DNA from: Actinomycetota bacterium
GTDB lineage: Bacteria; Actinomycetota; Actinomycetes; Nanopelagicales; Nanopelagicaceae
Length of the DNA stretch: 9,354 bases
Direction: 5' to 3'
Assembly (NCBI GenBank): GCA_947488645.1
Contig: CANLAC010000041.1
Coordinates: forward strand, 1 to 9,354
Position 1 is the first letter of the stretch; each line of letters begins with the position of its first letter. The notes below the pieces were generated by a model that worked only from the letters and a program-made list of their open reading frames with translations, did no database searches and was not told where the DNA came from. Shown here in pieces: positions 1-5,836 of the stretch. Both the position numbers and the translations under genes were made by a program.

Positions 1-144
1 GAATTATTTGAAGAAGGTCGCATCATTGCCAAGAAGCGCAAAGCTGGACGACCAACTTTGAAAGAGATCGCTGCACGCAATGCAGAAGGCGAACTCATCG
101 AACTCAATGTTAAGAGCAAAGAGCGCGAGGAAAGTGCTGCCTAA
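1..144 (+). CDS. C-terminal fragment of an unidentified protein (Lys/Arg/Glu-rich tail)
   Basis: The frame is open from base 1 and ends at TAA 142-144, giving 47 residues of the C-terminus only; the start lies outside the window. The tail is strongly charged (EEGR, KKRKAGRP, LKEIAARNAEGELIEL, KSKEREESAA) and has no recognisable domain. I do not recognise the product. One possibility is the tail of DNA topoisomerase I: topA lies near the tad genes in mycobacteria, and the KKRKAGRP..LKEI stretch vaguely resembles its C-terminal repeats. This is a guess. The gene converges on the tadC-like gene, and the two stop codons overlap by 4 bp. Coding status is supported by the clean codon pattern up to the stop and by the exact abutment with the opposing gene. 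Confidence 0.6.
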   Translation, partial: ELFEEGRIIAKKRKAGRPTLKEIAARNAEGELIELNVKSKEREESAA

Positions 145-953
145 CTAGCAAACATATTTAGGTTTGTTAATGAAGGCCATAGTGCAAAGAGGATGGAGAT
201 CGGCAGGATAAGGAATACAACTGGAATCATCATTGATATTTCAGCCTTACCAGCCGCTCCCATAACTCGATTTCGTTGATTACCTCGGGCTTCTACAGCA
301 TGGCGAGAGAGAACTTCAACTAGCGGTGCACCTCGCAATGTTGCAGTGACCAAGGCATCAACAAAGCGACGGATCATCACAGATTTAACACGACGGCCCA
401 TCGCATCTAGCGCTTCATTTAAAGGCTTCCCAGATCTCACACCTGCAACAACTATTTGGAACTCTTTAGCTAATTCTCCATCTGCAGAGTTAGCGATTCG
501 CAGCATTGCACTCATAGGAGTTTCACCAGCTGCAATCGCCAAAGTCAGCATCTCAATGACTGCTGGAAATTCAGATTCGATTAATTCACGTCGCTTCTTA
601 ATCTCTTGTGTTAGCTCCCGGTCTAATAGAACATAGGTTAAAAAACCCAATAATGCCGCGCTAAATACCGCCAATAGAGGATTGTGCATGAGAACTAGAA
701 CAACAGTAAATGAAAGCGCTGAGGCAGCTGCGCAATAGCCGTACTGCTTAATTCTAAAATCAACATATTCACTTTCAGAACTTCGCCCTAACTCTTCTAA
801 TCGTGATCTCAATTGTGTATGGTCGCCACTCTTTTTTGCACTCTTTTTGACAATACGTTGTGTCTCTTCAAGCGCATCAACTTCATCACCTATAACAATG
901 AGGAACCCAGCTGGGATAACAAATAGAGCGGTGACTAAAAGAATTGCATTCAT
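141..953 (-). CDS. tadC: TadC-like type II/IV secretion platform protein (T2SSF domain)
   Basis: Inner-membrane platform subunit of a Tad (Flp pilus type) secretion system; with TadB it is expected to form the base driven by the CpaF/TadA ATPase. The protein has 270 residues: a hydrophobic segment at about 3-21, a charged cytoplasmic stretch at 25-75, a hydrophobic pair at about 79-118, a T2SSF helical domain at about 127-240 (ESEFPAVIEMLTLAIAAGE, then RGAPLVEVL), and a C-terminal membrane helix with the TadC-type KAEISMMIPVVFLILP at 236-251 onward. An open frame continues upstream to 1127, but the start at 953 is preferred: it makes an ATGA overlap with the tadB stop and has a GGAG ribosome binding site 7 nt upstream. 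The gene is last in the operon; its TAG overlaps the stop of the opposing gene. Family assignment is strong; the TadC rather than TadB name rests on order and the C-terminal motif. Confidence 0.88.
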   Translation of the reverse strand: MNAILLVTALFVIPAGFLIVIGDEVDALEETQRIVKKSAKKSGDHTQLRSRLEELGRSSESEYVDFRIKQYGYCAAASALSFTVVLVLMHNPLLAVFSAALLGFLTYVLLDRELTQEIKKRRELIESEFPAVIEMLTLAIAAGETPMSAMLRIANSADGELAKEFQIVVAGVRSGKPLNEALDAMGRRVKSVMIRRFVDALVTATLRGAPLVEVLSRHAVEARGNQRNRVMGAAGKAEISMMIPVVFLILPISILFALWPSLTNLNMFAS

Positions 954-1666
954 CGTGTGACTCCGACAAAAACACGGGGAGTTTGTGGCAAGCGACCCAA
1001 TCGGTTCATCCAAATGTAGGCAATACCTGTCATCACAAGACCTGCGATCAAAATCATTGCACCGGTGGTTGTGGAATATGCAGCAGCGGTACTTGGCTGG
1101 GTTGAAAGCAATAAAAGTAAAATCCATGGCGCAGCAGCTGAAAGGTGTGCTGAGTTTTTAATCCACCCATGTTTGACTTCAATTTCCCGACGTAATGCCA
1201 AATCTTGGCGCAGAAAATCACCTAATGATCTGAGTATTTGAAGTAACTCACTGCCACCTAGCGCTTTAGAAATGATGAGTGCTTCAAAGATTTGATCGCT
1301 TCCGTGATGGGCAAACAAGGCTTTCAGCTCTTCAATTGCTTGGGTTAAATCGCCGCTTCCATACAAAGTTGCTTTAAATTGTGTAAATGCAGGACGCAAC
1401 ACCTCTGGTCCACGAGTTGAAAGCCCAGCTAATGACTCAGTGAGTGAGAGACCAGATTGAATTCCAGACATTAAATGATCAATTACCTCGGGCCAGGCAG
1501 CAATCAGTGCAGCCTCGTTGAGATTGTTCTTAGCTCGCACAGTGACAAAAGCAATTCCGGCTGCCAAAGTTCCAAAAGCAAGTGCAATCACAATCGAATG
1601 TGTCATTAATAAGACTGCAGCGGTCGAGACAGATGCTGAAATCCCAATGCGCATGGAAAGTTTCAT
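950..1666 (-). CDS. tadB: TadB-like type II/IV secretion platform protein (T2SSF domain)
   Basis: Inner-membrane partner of TadC in a Tad secretion machine. The protein has 238 residues: two hydrophobic segments at about 10-50, a cytoplasmic T2SSF domain at about 58-180 (AAWPEVIDHLMSGIQSGLSL near 57-76, ALGGSELLQILRSLGDFLRQ near 145-164), then hydrophobic segments at about 181-196 and 211-230. Two ATG codons compete. The one at 1666 overlaps the cpaF stop as ATGA and has a GGTGG ribosome binding site 5 nt upstream. The one at 1678 has no Shine-Dalgarno sequence and would overlap cpaF by 16 nt. The frame stays open up to 1762 inside cpaF, but that part reads as non-protein-like sequence. The protein is short but covers a full T2SSF domain and its membrane helices. 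Translation is likely coupled to cpaF upstream and tadC downstream. Confidence 0.88.
   Translation of the reverse strand: MKLSMRIGISASVSTAAVLLMTHSIVIALAFGTLAAGIAFVTVRAKNNLNEAALIAAWPEVIDHLMSGIQSGLSLTESLAGLSTRGPEVLRPAFTQFKATLYGSGDLTQAIEELKALFAHHGSDQIFEALIISKALGGSELLQILRSLGDFLRQDLALRREIEVKHGWIKNSAHLSAAAPWILLLLLSTQPSTAAAYSTTTGAMILIAGLVMTGIAYIWMNRLGRLPQTPRVFVGVTR
961..964 (-). promoter_or_regulatory. Ribosome binding site deciding the tadC start
   Basis: Read on the minus strand, GGAG lies 7 nt before the ATG at 953, inside the 3' end of tadB. It is among the clearest Shine-Dalgarno sequences in the window and fixes the tadC start at 953 rather than further upstream. It sits in the loop of a weak potential hairpin (5 bp stem 954-958 with 972-976). 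Confidence 0.65.
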
Positions 1667-2703
1667 TGATGCCACCATTGTGAAAGTGGTGCTCCGATTG
1701 CGGTAAATCGATCTGGATTGGGCAGGAAACCAACACCGCGTTGGTACTGGTTGCCATCCCACTTCCAGAGCATTTCAATTTCAGCACGATCATTTTCATA
1801 TCGACCAGTTACTGAGGCAACTTCACTAATCCGTCGGGTTCCATTGGCATCTAAGGTCGTATGAACAATCACATCGATCGCAGATGCGACAGTAGGTGCA
1901 ATAAATTTATGGGAAATGTTTTCACCTGCCAGGAGTGGCAAAGTTTGTAGTTTAACGACTGCATCTCGTGGGGAGTTAGCGTGCAGAGTCCCCATTCCAG
2001 GCAATCCGGAATTCAAGGCAATGAGTAGATCAAGTGCTTCTGCCTCACGAACTTCACCAACAATGATTCGCGATGGACGCATTCGCAGTGACTCCTTGAT
2101 GAGCCGACGCAAAGGAATTTCACCTTCGCCTTGTAGGTTTGCACTTCGTGTTTGCATCTGCACAACATCTGGCAGCTGGGGGCTGAGTTCAAATACCTCT
2201 TCAATTGTCACAACTCTCTCACCGCGTGGAATTGCGCCAGCTAGTGCATTTAAAACAGTTGTCTTTCCTGCCTGGGTTCCACCGCTAACTAAAATATTTA
2301 AGCCGGCTTGCACGCAATAAATAAGCGCAGTGCCTATCTCGGCGGTCATAACACCGAGATCTACCAAATCATTAACACTTGAATTGCGCATCAGGTGCTT
2401 GCGAATATTAACCGCCCAATGATGAGCAGTGATTTCAGGGATAACAACGTGCAAACGACTGCCATCTGGTAATCGAGCATCCACAAAGGGGTGAGAAAGA
2501 TCTAGGCGTCTTCCGCTCCACATCAACGCCCGTTCGACGATATTTCGGACGTCATCTTGTGACAAAAGAAGGTTAGTTAGTTCGCTGCGGCCATTTCGTG
2601 CAATGAAGATTCGTTCCGGTGAGTTAATCCAGATTTCTTCAATCGTTGGATCACTCATAAAGGGTGCAATAGCACCGAAGGTAATGCCGAGATCTAGTTC
2701 CAT
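1663..2703 (-). CDS. cpaF: CpaF/TadA-type secretion ATPase
   Basis: Cytoplasmic hexameric ATPase (VirB11/GspE superfamily) that powers pilus assembly or secretion through the TadB/TadC platform. The protein has 346 residues. Visible elements are: N-terminal domain at about 1-110 (DPTIEEIWINSPERIFI 18-34, PFVDARLPDGSRLHVVIP 72-89); Walker A GGTQAGKTT 141-149; an Asp-box-like TIEEVFEL 166-173 (commonly TIEDxxEL, so Glu replaces Asp); Walker B region IIVGEVREAEALD 213-225; and the His-box TLHANS 239-244. The protein is compact because it lacks the roughly 50-80 residue N-terminal extension common in actinobacterial relatives. The frame is open upstream to 2808 but contains no ATG, GTG or TTG, so 2703 is the only sensible start. 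A -10-like TAGGTT 7 nt upstream suggests a leaderless mRNA. It is the first gene of the operon. No CpaE/SSD gene precedes it; the upstream gene is a PIG-L deacetylase. Confidence 0.93.
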   Translation of the reverse strand: MELDLGITFGAIAPFMSDPTIEEIWINSPERIFIARNGRSELTNLLLSQDDVRNIVERALMWSGRRLDLSHPFVDARLPDGSRLHVVIPEITAHHWAVNIRKHLMRNSSVNDLVDLGVMTAEIGTALIYCVQAGLNILVSGGTQAGKTTVLNALAGAIPRGERVVTIEEVFELSPQLPDVVQMQTRSANLQGEGEIPLRRLIKESLRMRPSRIIVGEVREAEALDLLIALNSGLPGMGTLHANSPRDAVVKLQTLPLLAGENISHKFIAPTVASAIDVIVHTTLDANGTRRISEVASVTGRYENDRAEIEMLWKWDGNQYQRGVGFLPNPDRFTAIGAPLSQWWHQ

Positions 2704-2739
2704 GCGCGCAAACCTAGATTGGGCATGAAAAGTTACATT
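2704..2739 (-). promoter_or_regulatory. Putative promoter of the cpaF-tadB-tadC operon
   Basis: On the minus strand a TAGGTT hexamer (positions 2716-2711) fits TANNNT and is separated from the ATG at 2703 by exactly 7 nt, so transcription would start at the A of the start codon (leaderless). The 17-bp-spaced -35 position (2739-2734) reads AATGTA and is poor, hinting at activator dependence. A second TANNNT match, TAACTT, lies slightly further upstream (2737-2732) and would give a short leader instead. Confidence 0.4.
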
Positions 2740-2740
2740 T

Positions 2741-2759
2741 AGCGGTGGTAAAGCGGTGG
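2741..2759. repeat. 11-bp-period direct repeat upstream of cpaF (possible operator)
   Basis: The octamer AGCGGTGG occurs at 2741-2748 and again at 2752-2759, one helical turn apart (9 of 11 positions match when the units are extended to 11 bp). On the minus strand it reads CCACCGCT-TTA-CCACCGCT. If cpaF transcription starts at 2703, the pair covers about -38 to -56, a typical activator position next to a weak -35. It lies in the 102-bp gap between the PIG-L gene and cpaF, the largest gene-free stretch in the window. Regulatory function is inferred from position and spacing only. Confidence 0.35.
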
Positions 2760-2805
2760 ATAAAGCAGCAGCAATGTTGCCCTGAGTAATCCTTAATTCG
2801 TGTAG

Positions 2806-3531
2806 CTAGTTGGTATGAACGATCTTAAAAGCTTCAGCAATACGACCTTCTGGTAATCCACCTATTCCGGCGTTGCGTTGGCCCCACTCACGAACCATGT
2901 TTTCTAACTCTTTGTTGTGAGCAGTTTGTGAAGCATGCGCGTGGAGCGCTGCCATCTTCAAATCAAAGGTGTCGGTGATATCTACCCAGTGATCAGGTTG
3001 AGCAAATCCAGAAACCCAGATTTCTTTAACACGCCATGGTTGTAAGCCTTCTTTTTCAAGCAAGTCAGTAAATGCGAAAGGATTACGAGAATCAGGATAA
3101 ACAGCCTGAATTGTTGCCTCTCCCGCAGCTAGGTGATCTGGGTGGCTTGCACCAATTCGATCCCAATTACGTTCTGGGCTTTGGCACACAATGCGATCTG
3201 GTTTAGAAATTCGAATTTGGCGGACAATATCTTTACGTAATTCAATTGTTGCTACCAAGTGGCCATCAACATAATTTAAGAATGTAATGTCGGTGACGCC
3301 GATTGCAGCACCAGCTGCGCGTTGTTCGCGTTGGCGAATTGCAGGCATCTCTTCTTTTGTGAAACCAGACTCTTCGCCACCTTGATCGCCGTTGGTGCAA
3401 AATACATAGGCAACTTCAATTCCCTTTTTCACCCATTGGGCGATTGTTCCGGAGGCCCCAAAATCTGAATCATCGGGGTGGGCATTGATGACCAAGACGC
3501 GCTTGATCTCGTTATCTGCAATCGGTTCCAT
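2806..3531 (-). CDS. PIG-L/LmbE family zinc-dependent N-acetyl-sugar deacetylase
   Basis: Predicted cytosolic metal-dependent deacetylase or amidase of the family that includes MshB (mycothiol synthesis), Mca (mycothiol conjugates) and many glycan or antibiotic deacetylases. The protein has 241 residues, a full family length. The N-terminal beta strand RVLVINAHPDDSDF (11-24) holds the AHPDD motif; by analogy with MshB, H18 and D21 bind zinc and D20 is the general base. The second motif SHPDH (129-133) supplies catalytic H130 and zinc ligand H133. TNGDQGG (46-52) is the usual loop after strand 2. The start at 3531 is the first ATG, 12 codons before the metal motif; a -10-like TAGGCT sits 6 nt upstream. 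It diverges from pcrA and is followed after 102 bp by the tad operon. The substrate cannot be decided from sequence: a mycothiol-type role is possible in an actinobacterium, but no other mycothiol gene is present. Confidence 0.88.
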   Translation of the reverse strand: MEPIADNEIKRVLVINAHPDDSDFGASGTIAQWVKKGIEVAYVFCTNGDQGGEESGFTKEEMPAIRQREQRAAGAAIGVTDITFLNYVDGHLVATIELRKDIVRQIRISKPDRIVCQSPERNWDRIGASHPDHLAAGEATIQAVYPDSRNPFAFTDLLEKEGLQPWRVKEIWVSGFAQPDHWVDITDTFDLKMAALHAHASQTAHNKELENMVREWGQRNAGIGGLPEGRIAEAFKIVHTN

Positions 3532-3557
3532 GCATGAAGCCTAATAGACTCACCCTC
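3522..3557 (+). promoter_or_regulatory. Putative leaderless promoter of pcrA
   Basis: TAGACT at 3545-3550 matches TANNNT and is followed by 7 nt (CACCCTC) and the ATG at 3558, so the transcript probably begins at that ATG. There is no Shine-Dalgarno sequence. The -35 position, inside the first codons of the divergent PIG-L gene, is poor (TCGGTT, 3522-3527). The -10 is separated by one base pair from the -10 of the opposite promoter. Confidence 0.5.
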
Positions 3558-3566
3558 ATGACTGAA
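3532..3566 (-). promoter_or_regulatory. Putative leaderless promoter of the PIG-L deacetylase gene
   Basis: Minus-strand TAGGCT (3543-3538) matches TANNNT and is followed by 6 nt and then the ATG at 3531, predicting transcription from or next to the start codon. A weak -35-like TTCAGT (3566-3561) lies 17 bp further up, inside the first codons of pcrA. No good ribosome binding site is present, in keeping with a leaderless start. Confidence 0.45.
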
Positions 3567-5795
3567 ATCGATCCATTACTTGAGGGACTCAATCCTCAGC
3601 AATCGGAGGCGGTTACTCATGCAGGCGGCCCGCTATTAGTTGTTGCTGGTGCTGGGTCAGGAAAAACTAGAGTCTTAACTCGTCGTATTGCTTACTTAAT
3701 GTCTAGGCGCAATGTTGCCCCATATCAAATCTTGGCAATTACCTTCACTAATAAAGCAGCTGGTGAAATGAAGGAGCGAGTTGCAGATCTAGTTGGTCCA
3801 ATTGCCAAGTCAATGTGGGTCTCAACATTTCACTCTGCCTGCGTTCGTATCTTGCGCCAAGAAGCAACCCGCCTTGGATATAGCAACTCTTTTAGTATTT
3901 ATGACTCTGCCGATTCGCAAAGACTCATCACTATTGTTGCCAAAGAGCTGAATTTGGATGCAAAGCGATATCCCGCTCGCCAATTTCAATCAATGATCTC
4001 TAACGCCAAAAATGAATTGCTGGGGCCCCAGGATTACTTAAATGCAGCTAGCAATCCCTTTGAGCAGATAGTTGCCGATGTTTATGCGGTGTATCAGCAG
4101 AGATTGATCCGCGCCAATGCAATGGATTTTGATGATTTGATTCTAAAAACTGTCGAGGTACTTCAACGCTATCCAGAAGCAAAGGCTCGCTTTAGATCAC
4201 GCTTCCACCATGTTCTAGTTGATGAGTATCAGGACACAAACCATGCCCAATACATCTTGGTCAAGGAGCTAGTAGGAACTGAACTTGAAGGCCAAGCTCC
4301 AGCAGAGTTATGCGTGGTGGGCGATGCTGATCAATCTATTTATGGCTTCCGCGGGGCAACGATTCGTAATATTTTGCAGTTTGAACTGGATTACCCAAAT
4401 GCCCGCACCGTGTTGCTTGAACAAAATTATCGCTCTACTCAAAATATTCTAAATGCGGCAAATGCGGTTATTACTAAGAATGAAAGCCGTAAAGAGAAGA
4501 ACTTATGGTCTGATGCCGGTGCAGGTTCACCTCTTACAGGTTATGTTGCTGAAAGCGAACACGACGAAGCTAACTTCATTGCAGATGAAATTAGATCACT
4601 TCAACGTGAAGGGGTTTCAACTCCAGGGGATACCGCGATTTTCTATCGAACCAACGCCCAATCTCGTGTTTTTGAAGAAGTATTCATGCGCAATGCCTTG
4701 CCATACAAAGTCGTTGGAGGCCTGCGATTTTATGAACGTCGCGAAGTGAAAGACCTGCTGGCTTATTTACGGGTGCTGGCTAACTTAGAAGATGAGATCT
4801 CTCTTCGAAGAATCATCAATGTGCCAAAGCGAGGCATTGGTGACACATCTTTGGATTATGTTGATGAGTTTGCTCGAAACAATGACATATCTTTCTGGCA
4901 AGGCTTATTGCGGGTGAGTGAGAATGGATCTGTGCCTTCTCGGGCTGCTCAAGCAATTAATGAATTCACATCGATGGTCAGTGCCTTAGCTGTGTTAGTA
5001 GAAGCAAAAACAAAGCCCTCTGTAATAGTTGAAGCAGCACTTGAACAATCAGGATTATTGAAGGAGTTAGCAGATAGCACCGATCCTCAGGATGAAGTTC
5101 GCGTGGAGAACTTAAAGGAACTTGTTGCTGTTTCGATGGAGTATGAAGAGCGTCCATTTGAAGAACTTGGCGAAGATGAAGAAATTTCACTTGCCGGGTT
5201 TCTAGAAAAAGTCTCACTAGTTGCAGATGCAGATGAAATTCCAGAAGGCGAAGATCACGGGGGAGTTGTCACGATGATGACACTTCACACCGCTAAGGGC
5301 CTTGAGTTCCCAACAGTTTTCCTTACCGGAATGGAAGATGGAATTTTTCCTCATTCCAGAACTCTTGGTGAAAAAGATGAGATTGAAGAAGAACGTCGAC
5401 TTGCATATGTTGGTTTAACTCGCGCCCGTCAGCGTCTTTATATTTCACGTGCTGAATATCGCTCAACGTGGGGAGCTCCTAATTACAATCCACCATCACG
5501 TTTTCTTGATGAGATTCCAGAAGAAGTAATTGAATGGCGCAATCAAGGGAAATCATCATCACCATCACTTGTTACACGCACTCGTACTGCTACAACTGCG
5601 CCACCAAGAGCCACAGGTAAAAAGAGTGTCGCGATGGAGCTAGCAGTTGGTGAGCGTGTGTCACATGACACATTCGGATTAGGCACTGTTGTGGCTGTTG
5701 CTGGGGCTGGCGACAAAGCCGAAGCCACAATTAACTTCGGCCAATACGGTGAGAAGCGATTACTGCTGCGTTATGCACCTGTTGAGAAACTATAG
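3558..5795 (+). CDS. pcrA: PcrA/UvrD-type superfamily 1A DNA helicase
   Basis: ATP-dependent 3'-5' DNA helicase acting in repair, replication restart and removal of stalled complexes. Taking the start at 3558 (745 residues), all SF1A motifs are present in order: Q-motif NPQQSEAV 12-19; Walker A AGAGSGKT 30-37; Ia ITFTNKAAGEM 61-71; Ib STFHSACVRILR 89-100; II VDEYQDT 221-227; III GDADQSIYGFRGA 255-267; IV QNYRSTQNIL 289-298; V TLHTAKGLEF 575-584; VI RRLAYVGLTRARQRLY 613-628. A Ser/Thr/Pro-rich linker (about 664-695) leads to a C-terminal Tudor-like domain (VGERVSHDTFGLGTVV, about 697-745), which in PcrA/UvrD binds RNA polymerase. An earlier ATG at 3534 would add 8 residues, but it lies upstream of the -10 and only 2 bp from the divergent start, so 3558 is preferred. 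Likely its own transcription unit, since sucC has a promoter candidate. Confidence 0.95.
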   Translation: MTEIDPLLEGLNPQQSEAVTHAGGPLLVVAGAGSGKTRVLTRRIAYLMSRRNVAPYQILAITFTNKAAGEMKERVADLVGPIAKSMWVSTFHSACVRILRQEATRLGYSNSFSIYDSADSQRLITIVAKELNLDAKRYPARQFQSMISNAKNELLGPQDYLNAASNPFEQIVADVYAVYQQRLIRANAMDFDDLILKTVEVLQRYPEAKARFRSRFHHVLVDEYQDTNHAQYILVKELVGTELEGQAPAELCVVGDADQSIYGFRGATIRNILQFELDYPNARTVLLEQNYRSTQNILNAANAVITKNESRKEKNLWSDAGAGSPLTGYVAESEHDEANFIADEIRSLQREGVSTPGDTAIFYRTNAQSRVFEEVFMRNALPYKVVGGLRFYERREVKDLLAYLRVLANLEDEISLRRIINVPKRGIGDTSLDYVDEFARNNDISFWQGLLRVSENGSVPSRAAQAINEFTSMVSALAVLVEAKTKPSVIVEAALEQSGLLKELADSTDPQDEVRVENLKELVAVSMEYEERPFEELGEDEEISLAGFLEKVSLVADADEIPEGEDHGGVVTMMTLHTAKGLEFPTVFLTGMEDGIFPHSRTLGEKDEIEEERRLAYVGLTRARQRLYISRAEYRSTWGAPNYNPPSRFLDEIPEEVIEWRNQGKSSSPSLVTRTRTATTAPPRATGKKSVAMELAVGERVSHDTFGLGTVVAVAGAGDKAEATINFGQYGEKRLLLRYAPVEKL

Positions 5796-5797
5796 GA

Positions 5798-5836
5798 TTA
5801 CCCCGTATATAGCCGGCCAATAGATTGTGAGCCCCA
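5798..5836 (+). promoter_or_regulatory. Putative promoter of the sucCD-DUF6350-purN operon
   Basis: In the 41-bp gap after pcrA, TTACCC (5798-5803) and TAGATT (5821-5826) are spaced by 17 bp. The expected transcription start, 7-9 nt after the -10, would leave only about 2-4 nt before the GTG at 5837, so the mRNA is near-leaderless; no Shine-Dalgarno sequence is visible. The gap holds no terminator hairpin for pcrA, so readthrough from pcrA is also possible. Confidence 0.45.

Noticed and set aside
346..636. Plus-strand open frame of 96 codons opposite tadC
   Set aside because: It is the antisense shadow of a well-supported T2SSF gene; its translation has no recognisable features and it has no promoter or ribosome binding site.
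954..1127. N-terminal extension of the tadC frame up to an ATG at 1127
   Set aside because: The added 58 residues are rich in Cys, His and Arg and lie wholly within tadB in another frame. The ATG at 953 has a GGAG site and an ATGA overlap.
1667..1762. N-terminal extension of the tadB frame into cpaF up to 1762
   Set aside because: The extra residues do not look like a TadB N-terminus; the start at 1666 has GGTGG 5 nt upstream and an ATGA overlap with the cpaF stop.
1916..2320. Plus-strand open frame of 134 codons opposite cpaF
   Set aside because: It lies entirely antisense to the Walker A to His-box region of cpaF, whose motifs fix the true frame; composition rich in Ser, Arg and Pro is typical of a shadow frame.
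3534..3557. Earlier pcrA start at 3534
   Set aside because: It lies upstream of the -10 element and only 2 bp from the divergent PIG-L start codon; the added MKPNRLTL is not part of the helicase family N-terminus.
5796..5836. GCCGGC palindrome in the pcrA-sucC gap as a terminator
   Set aside because: It is only a 6-bp self-complementary site without a loop or a following T-run, so it cannot form an intrinsic terminator.
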